Source: Notamacropus eugenii (taxonomy: Eukaryota; Chordata; Mammalia; Diprotodontia; Macropodidae). Taken from it: 64,000 bases of DNA. Below the pieces are notes generated by a model. That model made no database searches. It was not told the DNA's origin and was given only the letters and a program-made list of their open reading frames with translations. A program made the translations under genes and the position numbers. This document shows positions 1 to 12,052 of the stretch, one piece after another. The stretch's first letter is position 1; each line of letters begins with the position of its first letter. The DNA is taken from positions 137,552,250 through 137,616,249 of the forward strand of contig NC_092878.1 in the NCBI RefSeq assembly GCF_028372415.1, in the 5' to 3' direction.

Positions 1-340
1 CAGACAGCCAGGAAAGCAGCATGGTAGACTAGTGCCTCCCAACAGTGTTCATGTTTTTAAACCACCTCTTCTCTCTGCTTTCTTTCTAATTTTGGGGAGG
101 TGGAGGCCCCAAAACATAAACACTATTCATTCCCTTAGGTCTTTTGTGTGTGAACCAAGGGACCTCAGGATTTGTGGAGTCCAATGCTCTAGAAGAAAAA
201 AAGCAAATCTCAGAGAAGGTGTGATAAAATTTCCATGATCCTTCAGTGAATCAATGGTATAGCTGAGACTTCTTGTGTCCCAATGACCCAGGCCTCTGGC
301 TCCCACCATGCTTTGGGGTTTTGCATTTTCTACTAGGACT
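1..340. other. MTTP intron, nothing recognised
   Basis: The window opens inside an MTTP intron. No exon, RNA gene or repeat family is recognised here. Confidence 0.4.
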
Positions 341-344
341 GGCT

Positions 345-460
345 ATAAAGAAGGGCAGCATTGTGTGATGGATAGAAAGCCTGCTTCATGGTCAGAAGGA
401 CTTACTTTGTGAGGGTGGGAGAATCCAGTGGAGGGAGCATGGGAAGAACCAGATCTGGGG
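345..460 (+). repeat. tRNA-derived marsupial SINE fragment
   Basis: The 5' phrase ggcagcattgtgtgatgg is a diverged copy of the marsupial SINE opening (cagcatggtgtagtggatag). Confidence 0.5.
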
Positions 461-779
461 TTTTGTTGGCATAGGGAATTACCAGTGAGGAACCTCCGTA
501 GAAGTGTAGCCTGATCCCTGTTTAACGTTTTCCTTAGAGAATTGCCTGAGTCACTTGGTCTAGTGCTTTAATGGAGCCAGCTAGAGGCGATTGTTACATT
601 TTCAGTGTAAACATCTCAGAAACCTCAAAAGTTACCAACCAGGGCTTGATTTATGTTGTCGATTGTCTAGGCTTATGGAAATGATAGAGAAAGTGTTCAT
701 CATGAAAATTACAGTGAAATGGATCCTGCATTCTCAATTGTTAAACGTTTCCCAGGAAACCCTTCCCAGAGCCCTGCAG

Positions 780-870
780 CCCATAATCTGTATGAGAGGA
801 AGGACTTGGACACAGGTCTTCCAGGCTCCAAGACCAGCTCTTTATCTACTACACCACACTGCCTGTCTTC
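780..870 (-). repeat. MIR-like SINE fragment
   Basis: The reverse complement matches the SINE stretch covering the box B region (loss of 'caggtcttccaggctcc' and 'tctactacaccacactgcc' from the usual reverse-strand phrase is small). Confidence 0.55.
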
Positions 871-904
871 ATAGTCAGTCCTAGTACAAAACTTTAAAAG
901 TACA

Positions 905-1050
905 AAGTATGGCCATGTAGTGAAATGCAAAGAGAATGGGACTGAGCAGGTCTCAAGAGACCTTGATTCTGCCTCTGACTCTCTGAAGGACCATGGGCTA
1001 ATTTTAGCCTCCTTGACCTTCAGTTTCTTCCTCTAGAGGAATAGATTATA
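905..1050 (+). repeat. MIR-like SINE fragment
   Basis: The core phrases 'ttgattctgcctctgac' and 'cttcagtttcttcctct' follow the usual CORE-SINE order. Confidence 0.55.
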
Positions 1051-1149
1051 TACACATTAACAGGAATTGGGTGGGACTGGTAATGTATTCGTTGTGCTGT
1101 GCCCAATGCCCAACGACACAGCCTGTACATAATAGGCACTTAAAGGTTC

Positions 1150-1375
1150 GGTGAAAGACATTGACTGAGAAGTGATGGGTAAAAACAACAGACTTGATGT
1201 AAAGAAAAGCTTCCTCACAATTAGGGCCACAGGTTTTCCCACATTGAGTTTCTTCAAAGCAGAGATAGTTCAGCCAGTTATTGAGGAGTTTATGGAAAGT
1301 CTTATTCATGGATTGGACTAAATGGTTTCTGTCTCCTCCTGCCCCATCCAGCTCTCAGAGTCTTAGGAAGCTAGA
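1150..1375 (+). repeat. CR1/L3 LINE 3' fragment
   Basis: The stretch 'aaaagcttcctcacaatta' through 'ggattggactaaatgg' follows the CR1/L3 3' end consensus in order. Confidence 0.5.
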
Positions 1376-1377
1376 TA

Positions 1378-1500
1378 ATGTAGCAGTGGACAGAGCACTT
1401 GGTCTGGAGGCAGAAAGATCGGAGTTTGAACTTGGCTTTATGAGATAATGTGTGCAAAACACTTTGTCACCTTGAAGTGCCGTATAAATAAATAACATAT
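1378..1500 (+). repeat. MIR-like SINE fragment
   Basis: Contains 'cagtggacagagcacttgg' and 'gagtttgaacttgg', the A-box to B-box part of the SINE head, then the MIR tail ('aaaacactttgtcacctt'). Confidence 0.6.
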
Positions 1501-1734
1501 AAAGAAATAAAGTGCTATTATCATTTTAAACACTGTGAATTAAATTGATGGAGAGAACTCAAAAGAAAATAGTCTCTCAGGACATGTCCTTTGTGAACAT
1601 CTCTAACCTAAGATGAAAGCTAAACATAAGACTTGAAAAAAATCCATACTTCCACTTTGCAATTCCATTAACCACTCATCTCCTAAGAGGATCTAGAAAA
1701 AACTTGTAGAGGTCTATAGGTCATAGAGTTAGTC

Positions 1735-1915
1735 CTGGCTGGGACCTTCTACCAATGCCTTTATTTTACAGATAAGGAAACTGAGGCCCATGGTGGTTAA
1801 GTAACTTGCCCAAGGTCATACCAGTAGCATGTACCAGAGGAAGAATTTGAACTCACTTTGAGTCTTCCAGACTTCAAAGGCCACTCACTTTCACTCTCCC
1901 AATAGTCCAGACCAC
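1735..1915 (-). repeat. MIR SINE
   Basis: The reverse-strand signature 'ttacagataaggaaactgag' followed by 'taacttgcccaaggtcata' is typical MIR. Confidence 0.75.
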
Positions 1916-2284
1916 CTTGGCTTTGGTCCATCTTCCACACAAAGGGTTCAGTAATCCTACACTCATTTTCCTCCTACAAGTTGCATCCCCTTAATGGAAT
2001 GCAGCCTCCAAATCAGCCTCAGCAGACTCTGCTTCTACTGGATACCCTCTCACAACTTTCACTTTTGCAGTGAATTAATTTCCCAATGTCAAAGGAATAG
2101 AAGAGGTGAGCTCTAACACGTCCTTCTTTCCAGCCTCTTCTTTATCTTAGAATAGCATTAGGAAGACTGAGTCTTTCTTTTTCTCCCTTTGTTCTACCTC
2201 CTTCAAGCACAGCCAATTTTAACTTGGAAACGAACCATTTTGCATTTGTCTAAAATGAAAACTTCCTCTTTTTGTCTATTTCAG

Positions 2285-2382
2285 CAAAATGATCCGACGA
2301 GTTCTAAAGGAAATGGTTGTTCACAATTACGACCGTTTTGCCAAGAGTGGCTCCTCCTCTGCCTACACTGGCTATGTGGAAC
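2285..2382 (+). CDS. MTTP: MTTP coding exon, codons ~591-622 (first of the last six exons)
   Basis: Exon of microsomal triglyceride transfer protein large subunit, the ER-lumen protein that, with protein disulfide isomerase, loads triglyceride and other lipids onto nascent apolipoprotein B. It follows a tttcag acceptor and ends at a gtatgt donor. The product includes [19 protein letters not shown], nearly identical to mammalian MTTP as I remember it. It starts with the third base of a codon and ends with the first base of an Arg codon completed by the next exon. Counting back from the stop puts these residues at 591-622, the end of the helical domain and the start of the C-terminal lipid-binding domain. 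Earlier exons lie upstream of the window. The intron that follows is only 116 nt. Confidence 0.95.
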
Positions 2383-2498
2383 GTATGTAACTGAATCAGT
2401 GCCCCTCGTTCTTTTCCTGTCTGAATGTTGTATGTTTGCTTTGCTGTGCCTGTGGGACAGCATTACTGACTTACAACCTGGATCTTTGTTGCCGTCAG

Positions 2499-2620
2499 GT
2501 GATCCTCATTCAGCATCCACTTACAGCCTCGATATTCTCTACTCTGGCTCTGGCATTTTAAGAAGAAGTAACTTGAACATCCTTCAGTACTTGGAGGATA
2601 CTCATCTTCATGCTAGTCAG
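2499..2620 (+). CDS. MTTP: MTTP coding exon, codons ~623-663
   Basis: Acceptor gccgtcag before position 2499 and donor gtaatt after 2620. Two bases complete the split Arg codon, then 40 codons follow, including [20 protein letters not shown], a strongly conserved MTTP stretch in the C-terminal beta-rich lipid-binding domain. The later part ([10 protein letters not shown]) is less like the human sequence as I recall it. The exon ends on a codon boundary, which fits the next exon opening with GTG. Confidence 0.95.
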
Positions 2621-3770
2621 GTAATTCTCATTCCAAAAGGAGAATTCTCATTTTCACTAAACAAACCAAAAAATTGGCCTGAGGTCAAAATTTGCCGATG
2701 ACTGTTTAAGCCATGGTAAAATTTTCTGCAAGAGATTGATGATACATCAGAAAATGTACTAGATATGTGTCTGACATTTTAACAAAATGAATCTTTGAAG
2801 CAATTCATGACCAGACTGACATCACAAAATATAATTTGTGCCCTTTGTTCCTCACCTTTCTCACAAAAGTTTGACTTGATCTACTAATGTAATTCGCTAG
2901 AACCCCAAGTAATAATTATTTGGGTGTCTCCTCTCCCGGTATCATGTTACAAAGAGTACCAAACTTTCCTAGACTGACTACTTTAATTGACAAGTCTAAA
3001 AAGTTATCCATGTTCTTTTCATGGTATTTCTAGAAATGGAAAAAGTAGAACAGAGTATTCAATGGATGATCAGTTTCTAGACCTTTAGCCTCACCCAAAA
3101 GATATGGCTCTTTTCATTGTCCAGAATAATGCTGATGAAAATGCCTCCTTGTGAAGTTGGGCATTTATTGTCCCCTTCACTTTTCACCAAGTCCATGTGG
3201 CACCCTTCACAAAGAATCTGAAAACTAGCATTTCTCCACAAGGATACAGGTCTAACGTGGCAGTGGGCTGAAAGAACACTCATTACCAAACACAAGGTGA
3301 TACAGTTTTAGTAAGCAGACAGCATTTTATAAAATGCTCTTCATGTCTCAGTCCTTGCAAAGGTCTATCTCTAACTCAATGAAAAGAAAAGAGAAAAGGA
3401 AATTAAGTTTTTCCACTCAGAGGGAAAATTCGGACAGAGTTCCTAAGACTTGAGGCTCTCTTGTAAGATATTAGGCCTACTGAGTTTCTTCCAACCCCCT
3501 ACCCCACTGGGCCTCCCTATCCCACTAGGGGCTCTTCTGCTTTGGATCCTCACACACAGACTAAGTTTAAACCTTCCAGCTGAAATTTCTCCAGGATCCC
3601 TGGAACACTTGAGGGATGCAAATGGGGTTCCCAGCTCAAGCAATTCAACCCATGAAACTGAGCGGTGTTTAGGTGCTCATCTTCTAAAGGAAAATATGGA
3701 TGCATTCACATCCTAGCTATGAATTCAGTAGCCATGCTGTGACCTAAAGTTCAAGGCCAGTGATCTTTGC
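2621..3770. other. MTTP intron, no repeat recognised
   Basis: No exon or known repeat is recognised. One short homopurine patch lies at about 3,379-3,403. Confidence 0.4.
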
Positions 3771-3771
3771 C

Positions 3772-3878
3772 CAGTTCCTTTACCTTTCTGGGCCTCAGTT
3801 TCCTTATCTGAAAAATGAGTATGTTGTACTCAACAATCTCTGAGGTCCCTGCCAGGTCTAAATCTATGATTCTGTATT
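3772..3878 (+). repeat. MIR-like SINE 3' half
   Basis: 'cctcagtttccttatctg' leads into the variant tail 'gaggtccctgccaggtct' and 'ctatgattctgt', a common marsupial MIR variant. Confidence 0.7.
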
Positions 3879-4045
3879 AACTGTCCTTCAATACTCCAAT
3901 GGCTCTGTAGTCTCAGCAGAGTAAATGCTATATCCCCAGTATAGACTAAAGCACTTTCTCATTCTGCTCAGTTCTTTTCTTTGTCCTTCCTTAAGTCTCT
4001 TTGTGGGAGAAGAGAATCTTCCTCATATACAAGAGACCTTCCTTT

Positions 4046-4215
4046 AGCTCACATGTTCTTAACCTGCAGTTCTCAGACCCCAGGAGAGAGTTCAGGGAGT
4101 CCATCAAGTTGGATAGAAAAAAATGCATCTTTGTTTTTACTAATCTCCAACTGAAATTTAACATTTCCTTTAGTTACGTAAGCCAGATATTCTGAAGAGT
4201 CCTGGGATGCTTTAG
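4046..4215. mobile_element. hAT-like nonautonomous DNA element fragment
   Basis: 'gttcttaacctgcagttctc' resembles the terminal sequence of a widespread mammalian hAT family; the inner part (tctccaactgaaatttaaca) also recalls it. The other end and target duplication are not found. Confidence 0.4.
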
Positions 4216-4339
4216 GATCCTCGACCCTCAACACTTGACCTTTCAGGTGGTCCCTTGGGCTCTCCGTGGCCCCCTCCCACTGAGCTGTGCCCCCTTGGGA
4301 AGCCAGGCCATGGGTGCCATGTAGTCTCTGTCTTTCTAG

Positions 4340-4567
4340 GTGGTTCTTGAAGCTCAAGGGTTAGAAGCCTTAATTGCGGCCAGCCCTGATGAGGGCGAGG
4401 AGAACCTCGATTCCTTTGCCGGCATGTCTGCCATCCTGTTTGATGTCCAGCTGAGACCTGTTACCTTCTTCAGTGGATACAGTGACTTGATGGCCAAAGT
4501 GTTGTCAGCCTCTGGGGACCCCATCAGCGTGGTGAAAGGACTTACCCTTCTGACAGATCATTCACAG
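4340..4567 (+). CDS. MTTP: MTTP coding exon, codons 664-739
   Basis: Acceptor tctttctag before 4340 and donor gtaacg after 4567; 228 nt, exactly 76 codons, phase 0 at both ends. The product begins [20 protein letters not shown] and contains [17 protein letters not shown] and [13 protein letters not shown]. These are hallmark stretches of the MTTP C-terminal lipid-transfer domain, shared in outline with the vitellogenin/apoB large lipid transfer family. There is no frameshift or internal stop. The upstream intron (2621-4339) carries a MIR fragment and a hAT-like fragment. Confidence 0.97.
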
Positions 4568-4914
4568 GTAACGCATGAGGCCTCTTCCCTCACCCCTATC
4601 TCCACTTGGTCCTCACCTCCTGTCTCTTTTCTTTTTGGTATTTAGTACCGAGGAGTCTCTTGCCCATTTATACGTTTACTAAGAAATATCCTTCTCATTC
4701 TTCAGCACAAGGAGAAAATATTAGTACTAACAGGACAAAAGAAATATGGAGGAAGCCACCTTTGATGTCATGAAGCAGGCATGGTGTTGTCCTGTCCCCA
4801 TGGCTTTGCCAAGCAAGAGAACTTACAGTCAATTCTGGCCTGAAGGCAGATCCCCAGACAAGATGACATCAAAGTGCACATCTGCTGCTGCCACCAATCT
4901 TTACACTTGCTAGA

Positions 4915-5085
4915 CTAGTGGCTTTGCTGATAGAATGGAAAAATCATTAACTATGACATCAGGACCTGGGTTCAAACTCTGCCTCTCTCTATATCTGTGT
5001 GTACTTGGGCCTCAGTTTCCTCATCTGTGTATTTGGGATTAGACCAGGTAGTTTCCATGATACCTTCTAGCTCGAGGTCAGTGGT
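4915..5085 (+). repeat. MIR-like SINE
   Basis: Contains 'cctgggttcaaactctgcct' (B box area), 'cctcagtttcctcatctgtg' and the variant tail. Confidence 0.7.
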
Positions 5086-5089
5086 CCTA

Positions 5090-5840
5090 AAATTAACCCC
5101 AGGATCACATTTCATGAATACTTTAAAAAAGTTTACTCACATTAGTAACATTTCAAATGGCTCCCCTCCTGCTTGAACACTTATGGAGAATGGGATTCCT
5201 TTTGTTATTCACTTGATCCTCACCTTCCTCATAAAGGACTTTATAAACATCTGATAACATAGTGCTTCAACAACAGGGCAAAAAACCTTATGGTCAAGCC
5301 TCAGTTACCAGAGGTGCTTGGGGAATGGATATGTTAATGATTAAAGAAGATGAAGAAGGTTTTCAGAAAATCCTTTTGGCTTAAAATTTTTACCAAAAAT
5401 ATTTTTGAAGTGTACCAGTTCAAATTCATGACTCATTTAGTCTGACAATTTTAAGAGCAGCCTTCATGGTACCATATCATAGATGTAGGCAGGGATGTGC
5501 TGGTAAGTATTTAACAACTGACTGTGGGGGGAGGGTGTGTGTACATAAGACACTCTTTAACATTACTGACAATTATTTTCATCACTTTATTAAGTCTAGA
5601 CAATTAACAGAATCATAAATTAAGCCCTGATTTGTAGGATTGACAACTTCCGAGGTATAAATACACTGAAAATTTAAAAATAGGCTCTCGTAATCTAGCA
5701 TGAGTTGGCTGTAGCACGTACCTGGATGTAGATGGAGAAGGTTATTGGGTTATGTACTTAAGAACTTTAAGCCTTACTCTTTTTGTTGTTTGGACATTTT
5801 TGTTGGCATATTTGTGTTGTTAGCTTAACAAAATAAATGC
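5090..5840. other. MTTP intron, nothing recognised
   Basis: AT-rich unique-looking sequence; no coding or repeat signal is identified. Confidence 0.4.
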
Positions 5841-5844
5841 AAAG

Positions 5845-6110
5845 CTCTGGACTGGAAATCAGAAGAGCATAGTTCTATTTTCAGGCAATAATAGTACCTA
5901 TCTCATGGAAGTGTGATGAGGCTCCAATGAGTCAATATTTGTAAAACATTTAACACAATCCCTAGCACATAGCAGGGGCTTAAAAAATGCTTGTTTCTCT
6001 CCCCCACCCACTCCCTATAGCTCTCTCTTCATGACCTCAGTTCAGTCCAGTCTCTGAATCTTCATTTCCTCACCTGTTAAGTGACAGACATTGCATAGAT
6101 GTTTTCTAAG
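5845..6110 (+). repeat. MIR-type SINE and CORE-SINE tail
   Basis: 'caataatagtacctatctca' and 'acacaatccctagcacatag' are the MIR 3' half including its L2-like tail; a second partial SINE phrase follows at about 6,050-6,100. Confidence 0.6.
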
Positions 6111-6374
6111 GTACTTCCAACAGCATGATTCTTTCACTTTCCTTTGTTTTGTCACCATGCGTTTCTTTCAGCTAAAAGTTATACACATCGGCTCTTATTT
6201 TAGAATCGTCGGATTTGGAAGCTAGAAAAGCCAAGAGATTGTTTTACGCTAGCTCCCTGAGATTAGTTCTTTCATCATATCAGAATTTCACCCTGTAACC
6301 CAGCCTCTGTGAGAATGTTGTGCTGATGACAGACATCTTTTAAAAACAACCCAAAATGTACTTAGGCATCTCTC

Positions 6375-6560
6375 ATGTTGAACTGTTGATCAACAAATAT
6401 TTATTAAGCTCTTACTGTGCTCCAGGCATTTTGCTAAGTGCTGAGGATATAAAAAGATAAAGAATGGGCCCACTCTCAAGGATATCACAGACTAATGGAG
6501 GAGATAGTTTGGAAACAGCTATGCATAAGCAAGATATTACAGGATAAATAGGAGAAAAGG
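6375..6560 (-). repeat. L2 LINE 3' end
   Basis: 'caacaaatatttattaagct' then 'ctccaggcattttgctaagt' and 'agaatgggcccactctcaag' is the L2 3' end read in reverse. Confidence 0.7.
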
Positions 6561-6599
6561 CACAGAAGCGTGAATGGAGATGGAGGGGACCACAATGGA

Positions 6600-7215
6600 G
6601 AAAGGGAGCCTCTGGACAGTTCCATGCCACCTAGTGGAGGTCAGTCAGTGAGTGGGGATGGATGAGCTGAATCCAGATAGAGTCAGTCACATCCTGGCCA
6701 TAATCTAGTGTGTAAATTAGTCTGGAGGAAAGATGGACATACTTCCCTTTCGTAAAACCAGAGCGTGATAAGCAGACTTTCCCTAGGGCAAACTGACTCC
6801 TCTGGCAGGACTCAAGTGACTGTAAGGCCCGCATGTTGCTTGAGGCCCCGTTGACTTTGAAGAACACACCAGTAATGGATCGACTCGTGGCTCCCAGGTT
6901 GCTTGAGCACACATCGTTTTAGGTCAAGTGCTGACATGGAAGGAAAATTTGGCAGCAAATGCCCTGCTGTATCAAGCAGGGTAGATGGGATTACCCTGTG
7001 CTTGCCCTCCTGTGCTCAGAGTATTGCTATTCAAAGTAAGCTGCCTGGCTGGCAAAATCAGCTTGGTGGATAGCTTCTCCTTAGCCAGGAATGAGCCCGC
7101 TCCCCAAATGTCAGCAAGGCAGGGAGCTGTCCAAAGTGCAGTAGTGAAGCGTACCCAAGGGAAGTTTGTTCTTGTAGTAGAATCGCTTATGTTTATGATG
7201 TATGTCACGGTGCTG
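6600..7215. other. MTTP intron, nothing recognised
   Basis: Unique-looking, moderately GC-rich sequence with no assigned feature. A 119-codon open frame crosses it but matches no family I know. Confidence 0.35.
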
Positions 7216-7219
7216 TACA

Positions 7220-7380
7220 GGAATTCCTTTGCTGGGTCTGCACAACAACTTCATAAGGTTGGTAGTGGTACTACTATTATCTCCATTTTAGATCTGAGGA
7301 AACCAAAGCTCAACATCACCCAGGATCATATAGGTAGTGAATAGATGAGTCAGAAAGTGAACCAAGTCTTCTAGTACTAA
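7220..7380 (-). repeat. MIR SINE
   Basis: Diverged reverse-strand MIR: 'ctactattatctccatttta' then 'gaggaaaccaaagctcaaca' and a matching downstream order. Confidence 0.6.
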
Positions 7381-7534
7381 ATTGAATAAAGGGGAATATG
7401 TGTAATGAAAACATGATCTTGTCCTCTGTATCATATAGTTCTCTGGGAAAGATTTGAGGCTTTGTCTCAAATACAATAATGCTTAGATGTTATTTCCTTC
7501 ACAGCATCTTACAGAACCATAATCCTAGACATTC

Positions 7535-7760
7535 CCTATATACCAGATGGCTTAGTGGATAGAGTGCTGGGTCTGAAGTTAGGAAGACCTAAGTTCAAAT
7601 CTAGCCTCCGACACTCACAAGTCATTTCACTTCTGCCTGCCCCCATTTCCTCATCTGTAAAATGGGAATGATAATTGTACCTACCTCCCAGGATTGTGAA
7701 GATCTGATGAGATAATATTACAAAATGCTTTGCAAACCTTAAAGCACTAGATGAATTCTG
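7535..7760 (+). repeat. tRNA-headed CORE-SINE, near full length
   Basis: Head 'gatggcttagtggatagagt', B-box region 'aagttcaaatctagcctcc', core 'cctcatctgtaaaatgggaa' and tail 'aaatgctttgcaaaccttaa' all occur in order. Confidence 0.8.
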
Positions 7761-8059
7761 TGTAAATGGTGCTGTCATGTGTATGAAAGAGCTTTCTCAC
7801 AATTCAGAAGATAAAGGGGAATTACTTTGTACTACAGTATAATATGTCACAATCTCTTTCATCAAGAAAATTGTCTTCTGGCAGTCTTACCACAGGGATC
7901 TAGGCTAGTACTCAGTTTTTCCAGCCCTTAGCACAATGCCTCATACACAGGAGACCTGTTCTTCAAGGATCCATTATATTTCCTATACTCTTAAAACATT
8001 CATCAAAAGCCACAATGAAACAAGATTATCTCTCCTTGGAAAGGGCATACTAGCTTATA

Positions 8060-8290
8060 GAGTGTGTTGAGTCAGTAGGGTGCTGGTCATGAAGTCCGCG
8101 AGACCCGGCTTTAAATCCTACCCCTGACACTGTGTGACCACAAGCCAGATACTAAACCTCTCTGATTCACAGTCTCTTCATCTGTAAAGTGGAGATACAA
8201 ATGCCTGGAAATACTCCACTCATAGGGTCTTTATGTGGCTTAAGTGACATAAGAGCTTTGTGACATTTAAACGCTGTCAATGCCAGGATG
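8060..8290 (+). repeat. tRNA-headed CORE-SINE
   Basis: Head 'gagtcagtagggtgctggtc', 'ggctttaaatcctacccc' and 'cttcatctgtaaagtggag' follow the SINE order with moderate divergence. Confidence 0.65.
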
Positions 8291-8409
8291 ATAGCCATGG
8301 GAAGAGCTTTTCTTGAAACTTCATCATTCAGTATTTACCCAATGTGAGCGCTATTATCACAGACTGACTGTTCTTCAAACAGTATCTTCAGATACCACAA
8401 GATGAATTT

Positions 8410-8530
8410 TAAGCTTGATAAATCAATAAGCTTTTATTAGGCATCTACTGTGTGTCGGGCACCGTACCAGAATAGGGTTACAAAGATACAGGCCTTGCCC
8501 TCCAAAGGATCCTAGTGGGATAAAATATAC
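8410..8530 (-). repeat. L2 LINE 3' end
   Basis: 'atcaataagcttttattagg', 'catctactgtgtgtcgggca' and 'gccttgccctccaaaggatc' are the reversed L2 3' end. Confidence 0.75.
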
Positions 8531-8764
8531 TAGGGAGGAGGGGCCAAGGACAGAAACTTTGGCCTCAGGCAGTTACAGGGATTATAATTGGACTTACAGG
8601 GTAGTAGATGCTTGTGCCCTGTCATTAGCGATGTTAATGCCAAATTAAATATTATTCCCAAAGCAAGAGCTAAGAGAGGGGCAGGAGAGGAGAGTTCACA
8701 TCAGGGCAGATGGCTAGATGCCCACAGCTGTCTAGGCCCAGTGTCCTGGTAGAAGCCTTGATTG

Positions 8765-8905
8765 GTAGTTTGAGGAAAGAGAAAGTGCGTGACCTCAGGA
8801 AAATCACCTCCTCTGCCTCAGCCTCAGTTTCTCCTGCTATAAAATAAAGGGATTGATCTAGGTGTCCTCTGAAGTCGCTTCTCACTCTAGCTCTGTGATC
8901 CATCT
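8765..8905 (+). repeat. MIR-like SINE 3' half
   Basis: 'cctcagcctcagtttctcct' followed by 'gaagtcgcttctcactctag' and 'ctctgtgatcc' matches the marsupial MIR variant tail. Confidence 0.6.
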
Positions 8906-8909
8906 AGGG

Positions 8910-10325
8910 TGGGAGTCCCATGAATATAAAACAGCCAGGAAAGAATCAGGCCATTCTCCAATCTAGGCAGCTCAGCCCTGAGAAACGAAGGAAAGAAGAT
9001 GGATGCTATGAGCCAGAGACGACATGATTTGGAAGCACCTCTAATTAGAAGGAAGTGACTGAGAGAATATATTATCTGCCATTTTCTCTGGCTATTATCA
9101 TTCATATTCCTTTATAGTAATTATAATTCAGCTCCAACTATCGTAATAGTGTAGGCTAAGCATAGATAGAGGGATTTTCACTCTCTCAGATGCTTGGTGC
9201 AGGTGAATGCACCAAGAAGCTTGGACTTTCAACAGAAATTATCTTTTAAACTGAAATTAGGTGCAAGCCTCAATTATACTTTTTGAGTTCTTTGGTGATT
9301 AGGTGTCTATCCCTTTTGCTTAAAATTTCCTGCCTCATTTGTTGGGAGTTTTGGCCTTCATATATTTCTTTAGGGAATAAAATATGGGCTATTTGTGTGA
9401 AGGGAGGGGGGTGAGTTTGTTTTTCAAAGGATGAAAAGATAATGGATTTCGTCCGAGTAGGTCAGTCATCTAAAGAAGCTGGTCATCTTGCTGGTAGCAG
9501 GGATGTTCCAGGTCTTAGGTGACTGTCTAAACTGAGGTTGGTGTTGGTCCACCCCAAGGTTATTGTCCCTTCTAAAAGTGACCCCTATATCACATGGGGC
9601 CAGCCACCTTCCTGACTTGCTGTTGCTGATTATGTCAAGAATTGGAGGCAAGTACCACTACAGACCCTGACCAGAGGGCTTAGGTCTCTCCTCACACTGC
9701 TGAGCTCAGGCAAGGTCAGCATCAGTCTGGAAAATGCCTGTGAGGCCAGTTACTCTTTGCTGCTGTCTTGCTGCCATGCCAGATGTCAAACAGCAAGCGA
9801 TAATTGTGGCTTTATTTTAATTCACCCTGCCAACCCTTTCCTAACTTGATCATCTTTCCGGGAACTTGGACACCACCTTGGCAATTTGTGTTTCTTACTG
9901 CCAGTTTGGCCACCACGACACAGGTGTCCAGAGCTCACGTAGCACTTGAGTGGGGATGATGGGCCTCAAGAGGTCACTGGTCATCTCTCTTCTCCCAGGC
10001 TCTGCGCAATAAATCTTGTGTCAAAGAGAAGGGAGCTCTTCTTGGCTTCTGTACTTTTTCTCCTCCTAATAAGTGACTGTTTTAAAACTTTCCATGCAGC
10101 GAGTCAGCCAATGAGAATTCAAAGGTGAGATGTTGGATATTATATAAGGAAACCATCATTTAGATCATTCAAATTAAAAGTGATTCATTCCTAGAGAGAG
10201 CATGTACTTTACCCAGAAGTCACCCCTTAAGAGTGAGGCTGTGCATGGCATCAACGGCTTGTCTTCCTCCTCCCCAAATTATTTTGTACTTACTTTGAAT
10301 ATATTTTATGTATACTCACATGTGT
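8910..10325. other. MTTP intron, nothing recognised
   Basis: About 1.4 kb without an assigned repeat or exon. Part may be constrained noncoding DNA or diverged repeat; I cannot tell which. Confidence 0.35.
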
Positions 10326-10334
10326 ATAGATTTG

Positions 10335-10425
10335 CCCCTGTAGATCACTGAGGGCAGGGACTGTTTCATTCTGTCTTCGTGTTCTTAGCACCTAGCACAG
10401 GGCATAGCTCATTGATGCTTGTTGA
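10335..10425 (+). repeat. L2 LINE 3' end, short
   Basis: 'tgagggcagggactgtttca' and 'cacctagcacagggcatag' are the L2 terminal phrase. Confidence 0.75.
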
Positions 10426-10981
10426 GCTATTAATTCTTCGTAATTGAATGTTTCTACCAGTAAGATTTTTAAAAATCTGATTACACTTCCCAAATTCTAA
10501 ACTTGTTGAAATAACTCATTCATTTTTCAGATATTATGAATAGTGGCATATGCTGGGGCATATGCCAAAGTCTAGGTATGGCAGTCAATCTCTACCTCTC
10601 CTAGCTTGTAACCTAATAACAGTTATGCAAAGGAATACAATGAAACAGGAATAGATCACTCATTAGTCTTAGATTTCTTGGCACTCAAATAAAAAAATAT
10701 TACAGTTCTTAAAATAAATTTATTTGATCACTTGTATTTTTAAATATTATTTTCATCCCTCTTTTAGTGAGGGAATATGACCTTTTCTTGTACACTAGGA
10801 AATGTACATTCTAAATGGAATCCCAGTGGAAACTTAACATTTTGCCATGTTCTGAAAATTGACTCTGAGTATTTCCAGCTGCAACTTTCCATTGGGGGAA
10901 GGGGGAGGAGAAGGTGGAGGACTGATGGAAGTGTGCCTTTGGAAAGTGTGTGTTAACATGCGGCTTCTTCTCTGCTTCTAG

Positions 10982-11107
<126 letters not shown>

Positions 11108-11289
11108 TGAGCATGCTAACATACACTGTGATCGGGGAACCATGGAAATGAAATATTAACCTTTACTCAGGATTTAAAGTACACATCACGATATATTTTT
11201 AAATGTAGTTGATCAATAGCTTTATAGTAGTTCCTAGCTTAAGAAAAAAAGTAGATGTTTAAACCCAAAAAAAGATGAAATAAACTTTA

Positions 11290-12052
11290 ATGAAAAAAGA
11301 CCTCTTCCCTCCTTCCTGCCCCTTCTCAGACTCCTTTGCTGGATCTTCATCCAAGTCACGCCTAGTAATTGTGGATGTCCCTTCAAACTCTGCCCTATCT
11401 TCTCTTTTCCCTCCACTTTTTCCATTATTTCACTTGGTGATCTTATCAACTCCTGTGAATTCCATTACCATCTCTATGCTAATGATTCTCAGATCAACTT
11501 AGCTCACCCTACCTTTTCTTTCCAACTGATTACTGGACATGTCTCAAATTAAACTTACCTTTCTCTCCAGTCCTTCCCCTGTTACCATGGAGAACGCCAT
11601 CATCTTCCTTGTCACTAAGGCTTAAAATCTAGGCATTATCCTTTGTAATATCTTTCCTGGTCACCTTCTTCTCTCCTTGGCCATGGCTATCACTCTGTTG
11701 AAGGTCTGTCATCTCAGACCCCACAATTGCTATAGCCTTTCAGTGGATTTCCCTGCCCCAAATTTCTCCCCGTTACAGTCTGTTCTCTAATCAACTATCA
11801 AATTGATCTTCCTAAAATACAGACCTAACATGTCATTCCGCTCCTCCTTTCATAAACCCCAGTGGCTCCTTATAATTCCCAGGATCAAATGTAAAATCTT
11901 CTATTTTTTCACTGAAAGCCCTTCCTAACCTCTCCCCTTCCCGCCTTTTCAGTCTCGTACCTTCCCACATCCCCCACATACTGCATAATTCAGTAACACT
12001 GGCAACCTTGCAGTTTCTTGGACTACATATACTAACTCTTGCCTCCACACAG
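11290..12052 (+). repeat. L2 LINE 3' part
   Basis: L2 3' region from the end of ORF2 to the untranslated part, including 'tctgttctctaatcaactat', 'cccagtggctccttataatt' and 'ctgcataattcagtaacact'. The following L1 insertion interrupts or truncates it. Confidence 0.7.

Noticed and set aside
2189-2701. 170-codon open frame over the first two MTTP exons
   Set aside because: It reads in the wrong frame through exon and intron; splice sites and homology support the MTTP frame.
6985-7344. 119-codon frame in an MTTP intron
   Set aside because: Ends in a MIR SINE and has no homology I recognise; not supported as an exon.
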